Shown in pieces: positions 1-10,699 of a stretch of 64,000 bases of DNA. The notes under the pieces were generated by a model, which saw nothing but the letters and a program-made list of their open reading frames with translations, was not told the origin of the DNA and did no database searches. Position 1 is the first letter of the stretch; every line of letters begins with the position of its first letter. The DNA comes from Isochrysis galbana (lineage: Eukaryota; Haptophyta; Isochrysidales; Isochrysidaceae), in assembly GCA_018136815.1 (NCBI GenBank), contig CM030942.1:621797-685796 (forward strand). Direction: 5' to 3'. The position numbers were made by a program, and so were the translations under genes.

Positions 1-300
1 CTCGGATTGCGCCCCGTCCTGCTGTATGGCGACCGCAGTTGGGAGCACCAGCATCACCGATGAGAGCGCCAGCCACCGCATCTCACAAATTCTAGTGACC
101 CTGATCGGCGTGCCCTCAGACCCCACCCCTGGAAGCACGAAGAACGACCTTTAGAAAACTTCTGCCTGCTCACCCGCCGCGGTCTCCCCGGCCTCCCTTC
201 TCCCTCCTCCTCCCCCCAACTCCCGTCGGATCCGCCTCGCACGACCTCCTTCCTTGTCTCTTTCCATCTCTGCTGCCTTTTCCAACCTACAGCTCACAGG
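1..300. other. Window edge without a recognisable gene
   Basis: Pyrimidine-rich DNA with a short minus-strand open frame that has no recognisable motif. I see no gene, RNA or repeat here that I can support. Confidence 0.5.
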
Positions 301-309
301 TCAAAATTA

Positions 310-460
310 TAAATAGAGTAATACGTCCGTGACAAAATAGTATTTGCGTCCGTCCGGCACAAACACCTTCTGCTCCCCCTAGTCCGGAGCAAATAAACAC
401 TGGTTGTTCACCCCTGTCCGACTAGCTGAACACTTGGCGCCCCTCCTCGTCCGCCCACTG
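310..460 (+). repeat. Dispersed repeat, copy 1 (paired with 10700-10865)
   Basis: About 150 bp that recur at 10700-10865 with scattered substitutions. Shared landmarks in order are a TCCGTGACA block, GTATTTGCGTCCGTCCGG, CACCTTCTGC or its CGCCTTCTGC variant, GTTCACCCCTGTCCGA and GACTTGGCGCCC-like sequence. The poly-C run inside the second copy is expanded. No terminal repeats or target duplications were found, so the class of element is unknown. Related fragments with the word GTCC continue to about 960. Confidence 0.7.
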
Positions 461-539
461 ACATTTTGTGTCAAGTGTGCCCATACGTGCCTAATGCCTA
501 ACGGGTGCATCACGTATACGCGCTCATGTTACATGTTCA

Positions 540-720
540 TGTTACATGTTACATGGTACATGGTCGACCACTGTCGACCACACAACACACAACACACACA
601 ACACATGGCCTCGATTATGGTCGACCACATACTGAAGTGAGGCTATCACGGTCGACCACATTTACCTTCTGTGGTCGGTCACGGTCGACCATGACCATGA
701 TCATGATCGACAATTATCAT
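540..720. repeat. Cluster of GGTCGACCA-type palindromic words
   Basis: Within about 180 bp the palindrome GTCGAC with flanking A/G occurs five times (about 551, 563, 619, 650 and 684), mixed with ACATGT/CATGTT and CATGATCATG words and a CA-rich stretch. It could be a degenerate satellite or a clustered binding site. No gene sits close by on either strand. Confidence 0.5.
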
Positions 721-1165
721 GTTCAACCATAGAAGATAGAAGACAAAAGACTAAAGACTGAAGACCATGACTCATAAATACTCACTGTTGGGTTTTGTAG
801 TTTGTAGGGCGTTTGGGCCCTCAAATACTTGTCCCTTGTCGCTGACCCTTGTCCGCCCCCAGTACACACGTACACACACTTTATGACTTTATGTCCACCC
901 CGTCCGACCTTGTAAACACTTGGTGACTTGGGGTGCATGATGCACAATGCGTCCACCTCAATAACAAGAAACACTGGTTGTACATATGTACACGATAGTC
1001 CGTTCAATAAATACTACGTAGGAGTAGTATTATGTCACAAACTTGTAGTCTCTCTCTCTGGGGACTGGGGAGAGGGAGAGAGGGAGGGGGAGACGCCGTG
1101 ATTACATATAGTCTCACTCTTCCTACGCCTCTCTCTTTTCTCTTTTCGCTTCTCCTCTCTGAATC

Positions 1166-1600
1166 TTGCTATTATAAAAAAATCTTCTTAAAAAAACCGC
1201 TACGTGTGCGGCGTGAGGCAGCGTGCTAGTGTACCTCCCTACTGCCCAACCTTAACCCCTAACAACCCCCTCCCCCTTTCCCAGTTCCCTCATTCGCGGA
1301 GAAGCTGGTTCCGGGGAGGCCGCGCGCGCTGCTTCGGCCAGGAGTTGGAGAGAAGGGGGCGGGAGACTGTGGCTCGTCCTTTGATTTCGGTGTTGGCTCT
1401 GGTTATTCTCCCTTAAGTACTTTAGGCTCCTTCTTTAATAACTGCTGTGATTCCTACCCATACCCAGAGATTTAGCTAATACTTTAGGTGATGTGTCGTA
1501 GGTCCAGCCCCCTTGCCGCTTGCAAGAGGTCCTCCGACGTTCCTATGTTGGAATCCTTGTCCACCGTGTACAGCGGGCCGTGCTCGTCGATCGCCTACCG
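1166..1600 (-). mobile_element. 5'-truncated copy of retroposon family A
   Basis: The first 210 bp match the 3' part of the retroposon at 16463-17727 in reverse orientation. The shared stretch starts at the T-rich 3' terminus (read here as AAAAAAATCTTCTTAA) and runs through the GCGCGCGCTGCTTCGGCC region. About 1490-1590 on the minus strand encodes a fragment ending in DLLQAARGLDLRHIT and a stop, which matches the end of the ORF at 16489-17426 (DLLQAARGLDIRNIT). The copy stops inside the ORF, as 5'-truncated target-primed retroposons do. I could not identify a clear target duplication. Confidence 0.65.
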
Positions 1601-1654
1601 TCTCGTGACGGCCTTGACTCTCCCCTAAGACCCGTAACAGGTTTGATTTTAGCA

Positions 1655-1800
1655 ATCTGGATATCTGGTTCGAGTTCAGATTTGGTATCCAGATAGTATT
1701 TGGATACCTCTGGAGCTCGTTAGGAATATCCAGATAGATACTGATAGTCGAGCAGACATGCCAGTTATGCCAGATATTCGGAATATCCGGGTATCAGGAA
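1655..1800. repeat. GGATATCTGG-type degenerate repeat, array 1
   Basis: Irregular array of palindrome-like words (ATATCTGG, TATCCAGATA, GGATACC, GATATTCGG, TATCCGGGTATC). The same vocabulary reappears at 4252-4420 and, more weakly, at 4911-4970. The unit is too variable to give one period. Confidence 0.6.
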
Positions 1801-2335
1801 CTTATTCTTATTCCCCCGGCCACCTTAAATAGATGGGCGTGCCACTACTCCATGCGATGGCGTGGCCACGTCCCCCCTCCTTCCATTGGGTACCTTTGTT
1901 GCTTGTGAGGGTTAGTTACTTGCGTTTGTCGTCTCTTCAGCCTTGTCCCAAGTACCTGTGGGGAGGTGGGAGATGGTGCAAATTAGATTGTATATGATGA
2001 GTTCTATATATAGGCTAACATGATGACTTAGAGCTCTAGGGGGTGCTGCTCAACTCCTCACAACAAGGTGCAGTGACAGCCCCCCTCCTCCCCCTAACAC
2101 ACCTATGGTCACCAACATTCAACACATGCAACACAGTGGCTTGCAAGAAGAGTCCTAGACCCCCCCATTGTTAGACCTAGTTGCCTAGCCCTAGCCCAGA
2201 TGAGCTGCAGCTAGCCAACTAGGACGGAGATGGCGATTGCAGTTGCAATGAGGGAAATATGTGTGCTGGCACCCCCTCTTGACACCCGTAGGTTTGCCAA
2301 GAGGCAGGAGATGTGGAATGAATGAACACATCCAT
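1801..2335. other. Intergenic, no gene seen
   Basis: Unique-looking sequence with no convincing open frame, RNA or repeat on either strand. Confidence 0.5.
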
Positions 2336-2441
2336 AGGGAGTTGTGGCAAGAGCACTAGGGGGACGTCACTCTGGGAGTGGCACCGAACCCCAAACGGTG
2401 CGTTTGAACTTGAACTTCAAGTGCTCTTGCCACAACTCCCT
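2336..2441. repeat. 106-bp fold-back with perfect 21-bp inverted ends
   Basis: Positions 2336-2356 (starting AGGGAGTTGTGG) are the exact reverse complement of 2421-2441. The arms enclose 64 bp. The immediate flanks do not show an obvious direct duplication, so this may be a small non-autonomous transposon remnant or simply a hairpin near the 3' end of the gene at 2535-3937. Confidence 0.7.
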
Positions 2442-2534
2442 GTCTGATGCCCCATGTGATGTTCCTAGTTGGCTTCCTCTTCATGGGTCTTTTGCAATTG
2501 TGAACCAGTCAGATGTTAATTGGAGCACCAATGC

Positions 2535-3937
2535 TCACACAATGCCGTGCACTTCGTCTGCACCACACTCGTACTCCCACGCAGCGCACCGCACATACAC
2601 CCGGCAACCCTCCACCCTGGACACAGTACCCAGCATGGCAAAGGACCCAATGTGGACCTTCTGCCCAACTCTCACCTGCTTTCGTGCACGGGAGGCTCCT
2701 GCCCAAGTTGCCTCGCGCCTTTGCCATGCCTGCACACGCAGGCACGTGCTCGCGAACAAGCTGAGAAGCTCGTCGTTTTGCGAGGGCGCGGATATGGAGC
2801 AGTGGTGAGCATACCTGCCGTGCCACCTGATTCGGACCCCATCCACGAGCTGCACAGCAAGGCCTACACACGGGAATAGAAGCCACCAATCCGCAGGCTT
2901 GTCCTCGCTCGGGTTCATCCTCATCCATGCTGCCCAACACGGCCCCTCGTCCATCTGGTCGACGTGCATCCAGTTGTTCAGGTTGCGTGACGCCGCGCAC
3001 TTTAGGCGCGACAGCGCCCCGGCAGCATCGACCGTGTCCTTGTACTCCGTCCCAAATGGGCCGCCTGCCAATAGGTGTTGCACATGGTGAGCAAGCAGGA
3101 AGGGGGGGGCACAAGGTGAAGGGGGGGGGGGGTTCCACCTCCAAAGCAAGCGTCGAACACGTCGGCGCATGACTGCAGCTTGGAGAGGGAGGAGTGGTTC
3201 GGGCGGTCGCCACTCGGCACCCCTGGAGGGAGAGAGGTGCATCTCTTCTTCCGGCATCCCACAGGGCGGGTTGGTGGAGCCGAGGAAAAGGGCTTGCACA
3301 CCCCATTGTGGAGGTGGTAACCCACCCCCACCATGCGCCCAACCAACTCCTCGGGGATGCCGAGGTTGGCTCGCACACCATGCTGCATCTGCAGGTGTGA
3401 GGGAGAGAGGTGATAGGTGAAGACAGCAGGCAGAGTGGCTGGGCGGGAGGGGCGTACCCGAATTATTGCCCTAGTCTTCTTCGCCACCCTGCCCCACACG
3501 TCGCTCGCGGTCTTCTTGCCTGGCAGGCGCGCGTCGTTCGCGGCACTCGGGTACTCCACCAGGAGAAGGGTGAAGTGGCCTGTGGGCTCGTCGCACGAGC
3601 TCGGAGGGAGGTCGGCGCCGGTGGCCGTTGCATGCTCCGTCTGCACGTGCAGCCGAACGAGGCCCCCTCGCCTCCTGCAATCCGCCTCCCGCAGAACGTG
3701 TGGGAAGCCGGTCACCGCGTCGTCAACCTGCCACCCCTCCACACCGGGCACGAACAGCTGCCTGTGCGGGTGCGGTCGCCCCCGGAGCGGGCGGAAGCCG
3801 GCCTTCGTCACCTCCGCGTTCGGCTTTACCGGCTGGGGGAGGAGGCGAAGACGCCCATCCGCGGTCTTTACGATCGAGCACAGCGCCCTCGGACGACTGA
3901 GGGTGAGCAGGAGACTGTGGAGCCTGCTCGCTGCCAT
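2535..3937 (-). CDS. Candidate 2OG-Fe(II) oxygenase-like protein, 4 exons
   Basis: Minus-strand gene with exons 3937-3458, 3388-3302, 3172-3139 and 3064-2535. All introns are GT-AG and the phases close to one 376-residue protein (1131 nt including stop). The start is the ATG at 3937, beneath a GA-rich leader. The N-terminal 160 residues are basic and unrecognised. Exon 4 carries a segment with HVD (about H234/D236), then WWLLFP, then WHGRYAHHCS with His about 50 residues later. That HxD...H spacing and the strand-like hydrophobic pattern resemble the double-stranded beta-helix of 2OG-Fe(II) dioxygenases, including the transposon-associated TET/JBP-like groups. The splice model is well supported by phase. 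The enzymatic assignment is inference and could be wrong, and a domesticated transposon protein is an alternative. The gene is flanked by two GGATATCTGG-type arrays. Confidence 0.5.
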
Positions 3938-4251
3938 CTCTCCCGCTCCCGAGCCCGCGCTCCTTCCTCTCTCCCGCTCCCGCGCCCCTTCCTCTCTTCT
4001 GTTTGCACAACTCTCGGCCCTCGGCTCTCCGCTCACTCCCTTGTGATTACATAAATAAGTATGATGTTTTATGATATTACATGACGTCAGTAGCTACTCG
4101 CCCTCTCGATCCATAATACAAGCAAACACCACAGCGCGCGGAGACAGATGTCCGTTGTCATACGAAAACAGGAGTTTTATTGAAGAATACCAAATGAAGG
4201 GGAACGGAGCGAGAGAGATCGAATTGAGACGATTCTCTGCACAACGGTCAA

Positions 4252-4420
4252 CGGTATCTGGATATCTGGCGGATACCCGGGTACCTGGAAGTATCTGGAA
4301 TGTTAGGATTTACTATCTGGATATCCGGCTGCCTGGTAGCGCGGCGCACGATCCCTATCTGGATACCTGGATCCGGCTACTTAATAGGCAAAGATACCTA
4401 GTATCTATAGATATCTGGTA
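4252..4420. repeat. GGATATCTGG-type degenerate repeat, array 2
   Basis: Same word set as 1655-1800: GGATATCTGG, GGATACC(C/T)GG, TATCTGGAT, ATCTATAGATATCTGG. Together the two arrays bracket the gene at 2535-3937. A weaker third block (CTGATATCAGG, GTATCAGGTC, GACCTGATGACCTGAGACCTG) lies at 4911-4970. Confidence 0.6.
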
Positions 4421-4429
4421 AACCGGTTA

Positions 4430-5050
4430 CTAGTCTTACTCTCCCCCCCTCGTAGCTACGAGTGTCGAGACCCCTAGCGACGAAGGGGAGGTCCTGGTCA
4501 CCGTCTAGAACCTGGCCTCTCGCCCGGTCACGCTACCCGCTTACTCGGCTATCGAGATGCGAGATGCACGATAGGGAATGGTGCGGGGCTTCTCCCGCGG
4601 CGACAGCTTCGATCCCGCGCTTCCACGCCTTGAGGAACTCGAAGGAGTTCTCAGCTCCACGCGACCGATCACTCTCGTCGGCCTTGACGCACGAGTCGAA
4701 TCGTTCGTTGATTTCGTGGGTGAAAGCCGGGGGGGGGGGGGGCGGCGGGTTCCCGCGGGGGGAGGGGTGGGGGTTCGCTGGGGGGAGGCTCTCCCCTCCG
4801 CTTCCACACGAACCCCCTCTCCGCTTCTAGACGTAGTCCATTTCCTTAAACGCTATGCCTGATCTTAGAATCGCTCATTAGAATATCATAATATTAGTGG
4901 TGGACCTCACCTGATATCAGGTATCAGGTCGCTAAGACCTGATGACCTGAGACCTGACGGAGTATCCGGGTCCTATGTACATGAATCCTCCTATACTCTT
5001 CTCTAGAGTATAGAGTATACTCCGGTCTTGTATAAGTAGCGAGTGGCGCG
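4430..5050. other. Intergenic with G-run, weak coding remnant and third repeat block
   Basis: A long G/C homopolymer lies at about 4729-4742. On the minus strand about 4550-4740 reads as plausible acidic protein (segments FTHEINERFDSCVKADESD and FEFLKAWKRGIEAV) without a start or clear exon borders, possibly a gene relic. The block at 4911-4970 repeats CTGATATCAGG-like words. TATAAGTAG at about 5031 is close upstream of the next start codon and might be a core promoter, but this is weak. Confidence 0.35.
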
Positions 5051-5863
5051 ATGGCGTGCCGACGCGCGAGCTGTCGGCTGCTGTTGCGCAGCATATGCTC
5101 TGCGGTCACGCCGGCCGGCTGGGGCGAGGCGGCAGTGCGTGCGCTGCAAGCGGGCAAGCATACACTTCACGTGCGCCAGCACTTCTTCGATAAGCCAGTA
5201 CCGCAGCCGCGCACAGGCGCTCGGCGCGCCGACTTGACAGGGATGAAAGTCTGGCCCGTCTCTCTGAGACTGCTCACGCGACTGTGTGATGCGGAGGATG
5301 AGCGCCTAGGAATAGATGCATTGCTGAGGCGTCGTGGGGGAAAGGGCCCGTTGCGCGTCCTCGAGCTCGGGGCCGGGGTTGGCCTGCTTGGCATAGCCTT
5401 GGCGGCAGAGCGGAAAGATGTGACTGTGTTGCTGACAGACCCCGGCATTGATGTCCACTTTGAGGATGGTGCCTCGAACACTCTCGAGTGGCTGAATGCA
5501 AATGTCAACGCCAACGCCGACGCGACGGGTGGCCGTGCCCGTGCTGGACAGCTGCTTTGGGGGGACGAGGAGCACATTCACTCCATACATGAGCAGGGGC
5601 CATTTGATCTCATACTTGGGTCTGATCTTTTGTACGATCCCGACCAGTATTGTGCACTTCATTCCACACTCAGGGACTTGATGACGAGCCAGAGCTCTGC
5701 CGCCATTCTCGCCTTCACCTCACGCATTGGAACGGAAGAAAAGTTCCTGAAAATGGCCTCGGTGGACTTTCAGGTGGACAACGTTTGGCATTCTTCAACT
5801 GGACATGTATCTCCATGGGCGAGCACCGTCATCAGACGGGCCCCGCGGATCCACGAGAATTGA
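5051..5863 (+). CDS. METTL21/METTL16-family-type lysine methyltransferase
   Basis: Intronless 270-residue protein. It has a class I SAM-dependent methyltransferase fold of the family that contains METTL21A-D, EEF1AKMT3 and related protein-lysine methyltransferases. SAM-binding motif I is VLELGAGVGLLGIALA (about residues 98-113), an acidic post-I region with LLTDPG follows, and the family-typical LILGSDLLYDPDQY (about 183-196) carries the substrate-side DLLY motif. The upstream segment GMKVWPVSLRLLTRL corresponds to the family's conserved Trp before motif I. The ATG at 5051 is the first in frame, and the basic Cys/Arg-rich first 20 residues could be an organelle presequence. The target protein cannot be predicted. 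Confidence 0.85.
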   Translation: MACRRASCRLLLRSICSAVTPAGWGEAAVRALQAGKHTLHVRQHFFDKPVPQPRTGARRADLTGMKVWPVSLRLLTRLCDAEDERLGIDALLRRRGGKGPLRVLELGAGVGLLGIALAAERKDVTVLLTDPGIDVHFEDGASNTLEWLNANVNANADATGGRARAGQLLWGDEEHIHSIHEQGPFDLILGSDLLYDPDQYCALHSTLRDLMTSQSSAAILAFTSRIGTEEKFLKMASVDFQVDNVWHSSTGHVSPWASTVIRRAPRIHEN

Positions 5864-6571
5864 TATTCTTCTCCCGCACTATATCAATGAATGGGGTTCA
5901 CTGCATCTAGTTGAATCCCTCACATCGTAGACCTGCTGCACTATACAAGTACGCTTCGTGTGTGTGCATCAAGCCCTTTCCCTTTCTTCTTCTAGACGTC
6001 ACCTATTATTCCATCATCTTCGAATGCCTACCAACTATGCTGATCATCACTTGTCTGCCAGCTTGGACCGCCTGAGATGATTAAGTAGCAGAAGAGAAGG
6101 TGGCCGTTAAATGGCAAGCCGCCAAGCCCTCAGAACACCGGCCTCTCCATCTCCATGCCCTCGCCACTTACGCGCCGGCCGCTTAGCGGCTGCTGCGCGC
6201 AGCTGAGGCGCCGACGGCAGGGGGCTTTTGCTTTTGGGCCTGTTCCTTTGCCGCTGGCGCGCAGTCATGTGGTTGCACAAAATCATATCGCATTTAGCGT
6301 AGTGTGATTGTTGGCTTGTCCCAGTGGAAGTGGAAAACATCTCGCCCTTTTCAGAAGCCGAGAATCGCTCTACTGCTCTAGCACACCACAACCTCATCAT
6401 CTCGCTTAGCTTTAGGCAGCGCATCGAATGGCATATGGCAACGCCATTACCCGGTACAACCGAACATGCATCATTATGCCACCGTTTGGCCTCCCCTCCA
6501 AGCAGCTCAAGTGAAGTCCGATGAGATCCTCGATCACATCCGGCACACATGTTATTACGTGGGCCACCGCC
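5864..6571. other. Intergenic between convergent genes
   Basis: Holds the 3' flanks of the methyltransferase gene (+) and RMND5 gene (-). Open frames here are shadows without motifs. A short GCGCGCAG-rich inverted patch lies around 6165-6210. Confidence 0.5.
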
Positions 6572-8742
6572 TCAGAGATGTAGGACCTTCGCCATCGACA
6601 TTGTAGCCTCCATTGGACAGTACGGACACTTGAATCGTACATTTTTGCTGCCGCGACCGAGCTTGTTGAGCGATCCATACGCAAGTACGTGGCCGCAGGG
6701 TAGCAACATAGGTGGGTTTCCCGGTGTGGCGGGCTCTTTAGAGACAGGGCACGAGAAAATCGAGTGGTGTACACCACTCCGGCCAGGCAACTGCGAAAAT
6801 GCGGGATAGCACGGTGACGAGCACTAGGCGCTTGGATGCATGCACCATAGGAACTGAGCATTTGGCTACGAGGATCAGATGCGCAGGGCTCTACGTACAT
6901 CATTTTGGGTCAGCGGCCTGCAGAGACTCACCTCCAGCTCGACAGGTAGCTCGCCAGCGACTTTCCACGTTTCCGTGTACTTGGATCCTAGAATGGACGA
7001 TAGCTTGGCAAGGCGTGGGAGAACATGCACGCCGGCTTCAACGCATGCCGCAAGAGGCGATCTCAAGGGTAGGTCTAGGGAAGCGTGCGCCTCGGCGACA
7101 AAAACCTGCGGACAAGGTGTGAAGCGAGGGGACTTGAAGGTCGACGCTATATCAGCTAATCGCAGCCAACAGGCCGTGGGCGTGGTCAGCAGGTAAGCTC
7201 TCGAAACTCACCTCACAAGTCTCATCGATTCGGCTTGGATGAACAAGCCACTCGTAGACAGTCCCATGCAGATTTGGCGCGAACGCCAATGCCCCTAGAA
7301 GTTGGCGTATGCTCACCATGCGGGAAGGCGCCACCTGTGCGATCGAGGTTCTTTTCCCAGCTGACAAGGCCGAGACAGCGGGTGTGGCCTTTGCCGGGGA
7401 CGCAGGGATTGCCGTATGTTGCAACGGTTCGTGATCTGGCAGGGCGAATTGCCGACGTGAAGGCAGAAGCACGTGCGCCGACGTCGGAAGCTGACGCCAC
7501 CGAGGGAATCTGTCGACCACCGGCATTAGATCCTCGCGTAGGAGCTCAAGTGCGAGTTCTGTTTCGCCCCGCTCCAACTTGACGATGAAAGCCAACCTCA
7601 AAAGCATAAAAGGTAGAGGTGAAGCGCGAGCCTCAAGCTCCGAGCGATGATCGCCAACCCAGGCCAAGGCATGTTCCAGATGCCCCTGTGAATCAGGCAA
7701 TGACGGGTCATGCACACTTATCATGAGTCAGAGCCAAACCAGAACCAAACGCACGCAGGGTTTTGCGCCATGTAGAGGGATCCTTTCGGTGCATCGACCA
7801 ACAAGGAGGCAGCTCGTGCATTGGGGCGACCAGGACAAGCCCATGCGCCAAATAGGAGCCCATTTTCGATCTCGTGCAGCGCAGGCGCCTGTACAGCCAA
7901 TACGCGATCTGAGTCGAATAGGGAGAGTTCGATGGCGCACCTGCCGTAGACCGTCCACAGCCTTGTGCATCACTCGAAGTGGAGCAGCAAGTCGGGTGAG
8001 ATGAGCAGGTATTTGAGCTTCTCCTTCTAGAGTCTGGGCTAATTCAAAACGGCCCTCCAGGAGGAAGTGAGTGTAGATGCTTTCGATCATGTACTGATCC
8101 TCCAGTTGGAAAGGCATCAGCAAGTCTTGCTGCTGTGGGAACGCTTTGTCGATCGACTTGCCCAGCTGAACAACGAAAGAAGGATGAGCCACATCATGAA
8201 GTGGTAGAAACACCTGACCTCAGCTCCTTCCCGGGAAGTCGCCGCCGCCGCCTCACCTTGTTGATTGACGATTGCAGCTCCTTGCCGGTCGACTCCTCAC
8301 TCTGCGCCACGCCCACAGCCTCGAGACGCGAGCCCAGCGCCGCGAGCGCCATCGCCCGGCTCTTATCGTCCTCATTATTGTCCTGCGCCCAGTACATCAA
8401 TTGGGCCACTCAGCACAACTGGTGACAAGTGAGGCGCGCGTGCTTATGGATCATGTGCCTGTTCAATGCGTGTCGCATCGGGCGTACCGCACAGGTGCGT
8501 CTTGCGAGCGCGGACTGCAAGCGCACAGCGCGCCACTTGACCCAAGTGGAGACATTCTGTGCTTGGTGGCAGATGCGGTTGGGCTGGGGTGGGGGGAGTG
8601 CGCAGCAGCGGGGGGCGACCTGCCACTCGTGGAGGATGGCGAGCATCTGGTCGAGCTGCTGAGGCACCGTCTCCACCTTCTGCTTCTTCGCCACCTTGTC
8701 GAGGAGGGCGCCGAGGGTGTCGAGTTGCGATGGACCGTCCAT
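6572..8742 (-). CDS. RMND5: RMND5/GID2, RING-like subunit of the GID/CTLH E3 ligase, 6 exons
   Basis: Exons 8742-8620, 8382-8257, 8165-7941, 7685-7212, 7105-6932 and 6790-6572 all join in phase 0 to give 446 residues (family about 390). RMND5 (yeast Rmd5/Gid2) pairs with MAEA/Gid9 as the catalytic module of the CTLH ubiquitin ligase. Visible are the N-terminal helix with VAKKQKVE, a LisH region ([20 protein letters not shown]), the CTLH region opening exon 4 ([18 protein letters not shown]), the CRA-type segment [15 protein letters not shown], and the C-terminal degenerate RING ([29 protein letters not shown]). Exon 4 contains about 46 extra residues between [10 protein letters not shown] and VAPSRMVS. 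These are bounded by GT and AG in frame, so a 138-nt intron may be hidden there. An upstream in-frame ATG at 8802 is possible, but MDGPSQLD matches the family start better. Exon 2's acceptor was chosen by phase. Confidence 0.93.
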
Positions 8743-9654
8743 TGCGCCGAGGGCGAGCGGGCCGGCGGCCGGGCAGACGCCGCCCACAAAGCACAAGAAC
8801 AAGGGAAGAAGACAAGAAGGCTTCTTTAATCTATACTACTAATACTCGTAGTGCGTAGAGTTTGACTGATGGGCTGCAGACTTGGGGCATGAATCATGAA
8901 AACAGATTTGGGGATTTGGGGTGTCACAGTATTCTCAACTGCCTGCGATTCTTAACTCTATCGACGTATGCCGTCTTGGGGCTTCCCTTGCGACCTGTGG
9001 AGGTCGAGCCCCGAAGGTGATAGACACACAGAGCGAGAGAGCAAATAAGACCGAGACACACTATGTCACTATGTCTGGACACTGTGAATAGCGAATAGCG
9101 GGCGAAGATATGGAAACCTCAAACCTCCGTGCCCCACTCCCCATTGTGGCGATTGCGATTGCGCCCACGGCTTGCGACTTGCGACGATCATCGCCAACGC
9201 CTTCATTCAAGGACGTCTCGGCCCATCCATCTGCCATGTGGTCGTGTGCGACTACAAATTCGAAATGACAGAGGTGATTCACAAAGTGTAGTCTGCCAGG
9301 TGATTACAATGAACTCACTGGCCAACACGGTGGAAAACCAGGCTTCTTCAAGAACTTCTTGAAGAACTTCTTCTTCTTCTTCTTCTTCGAAGGCAACCAG
9401 GAACGCGCACCAAAATCGTCTCGAACAAAGGCAAAAGGCAAAAGTTATCTTAGTCACGCAAGGCAAGAAAGAGGTCTATCATCTCTACGTGGCGCCCAAC
9501 GCCAACGCCCAACCAAGCCGGGCTCGGGAACGTGAACATCAATATCAATATCTCAATATCTCTATCTCTACGTGGCGTCCCAATATCAATGAGCAAATGC
9601 CCCATGAACATCAATATCAACATCGAGGGTCAAGGGCAAGCGTTGTAACGCCTT
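8743..9654. other. Intergenic with TTC microsatellite and ATCAATATC words
   Basis: Upstream flank of RMND5. About 9355-9390 is a CTT/TTC-rich stretch with GAACTTCTT repeats, and 9535-9615 repeats CAATATC and CTACGTGGCG words. No gene seen. Confidence 0.45.
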
Positions 9655-9840
9655 CGCATCCTCATAACCACCCACGAAACCAAGGAGGCGAAGGGGGCGA
9701 ACACGGGAAGGCCAGGCGCAGGCGGTAGCGTACGAGAGGAGAAGCGAGAAGCCGCAAGGCAGGATGAAGGGTGCGGTAGAGAATAGGGGCGTGGCTGCAG
9801 AATGGAATGCAAGGCTGCGCGCGTGGCGTGAATATTAAGA
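9655..9840 (+). mobile_element. Retroposon family B fragment
   Basis: Shares with 11225-11400, 35735-35863 and 25650-25745 (inverted) the order CGCAAGGC, AGGGGCGTGGCTGC, GCGCGCGTGGCG and the terminal GAATATTAAGAATTT. The copy inserted at 35528-35863 shows that this family ends with that motif plus a T run. I could not delimit the 5' end here, nor a target duplication. Confidence 0.5.
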
Positions 9841-9933
9841 ATTTAGTTTACTTTTATTTCTCATTCCTCTTCCATGCTCACATGCTCACAACAAGCTACT
9901 CATCTTCGATTTGCTCCATGGTGAAGATGATGA

Positions 9934-10662
9934 TCATGGTGATTTGAGGGGGCCCACAACCACATACTTGCGCTTGAGCACAAGGATCCACCCGGAAAGA
10001 ACGAGCTTTTCAGCCAACGACAGCGGGACTGCGAGCTCATCAGCTGTCTCTTCCTCGGTACGCTGCTTCGCGAGAAGCCTCGTAGCGTCCCGCCCGGCGA
10101 AGCAATGGTACTCGCCACCTGGTCCATAGAACCTAGCCCCTACACCACCCACATTATAGACCAGGCCGTCGGCCGCCATGAGGATTGGACCTTCCGGATC
10201 GGATGTCCCATCAAAGGCAGCAAGCTCGGTCGGGGTCCATGACTCACGAGGCTCGATGTAAGCTCGCCGCCGGAGCTCCTCTTCTCGGGCCATCGAGCGT
10301 AGGCGCAGTGTATCTTGCGCCGCCTGAACTGTGCTTGCGCGTACGCTGATTACAAACTGAATCACGAGGAGCTTGATGAGTTCGCCGACGTCAAATGAGG
10401 GCGGACTGGCCGGCTTAACATTGCTTGCCCCGACGGGCGATGGCGTTGCCCTTGGCGTGGCCATGCGCTCCTGCTTCACTTCCCTCAGCGCGCCATCCCA
10501 GTCGCCCGATGACCCTGCCGCTGGGTCGTCGCGAATCCCATGCTCGGTCATGCAAGGCGATCCTAGACGCAGGGCCGCAGGTCGGCTCCGCCAGCCGTGC
10601 CGCAATCCAGCCTCGGTCGCCGAGATCGCGAGCAGGCAGAGCGGCACAACCCTGCTCCCCAT
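9934..10662 (-). CDS. MAPR-type cytochrome b5-like haem-binding protein
   Basis: 242 residues, single exon. The family (PGRMC1, neudesin, yeast Dap1) binds haem with a variant cytochrome b5 fold and supports cytochrome P450 and sterol metabolism. The C-terminal domain (about 143-230) has TPTELAAFDGT, LVYNVGGVGARFYGPGGEY and FAGRDATRLLAK, the last two being the strongest signature (family consensus FYGPGGPY...FAGRDASR), including the Tyr used as axial ligand. The ATG at 10662 gives a hydrophobic N-terminus (MGSRVVPLCLLAISATEA) that reads as a signal peptide or anchor. A second hydrophobic stretch (about 92-107, ELIKLLVIQFVISV) may be the membrane anchor. An open frame continues upstream to 10830, but into a dispersed repeat, so it was not used. 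Confidence 0.85.
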   Translation of the reverse strand: MGSRVVPLCLLAISATEAGLRHGWRSRPAALRLGSPCMTEHGIRDDPAAGSSGDWDGALREVKQERMATPRATPSPVGASNVKPASPPSFDVGELIKLLVIQFVISVRASTVQAAQDTLRLRSMAREEELRRRAYIEPRESWTPTELAAFDGTSDPEGPILMAADGLVYNVGGVGARFYGPGGEYHCFAGRDATRLLAKQRTEEETADELAVPLSLAEKLVLSGWILVLKRKYVVVGPLKSP

Positions 10663-10699
10663 CAGCACGCGAGGAATTCTTAGCCTACGAGTAGTCGTT

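Noticed and set aside
2336-2441. Complete transposon with target duplication
   Set aside because: The 21-bp inverted ends are perfect, but no direct duplication was found at the flanks, so it is listed only as a fold-back repeat.
5031-5039. TATA box for the methyltransferase gene
   Set aside because: TATAAGTAG is only about 12-20 bp from the ATG, which would leave almost no leader. Noted but not called.
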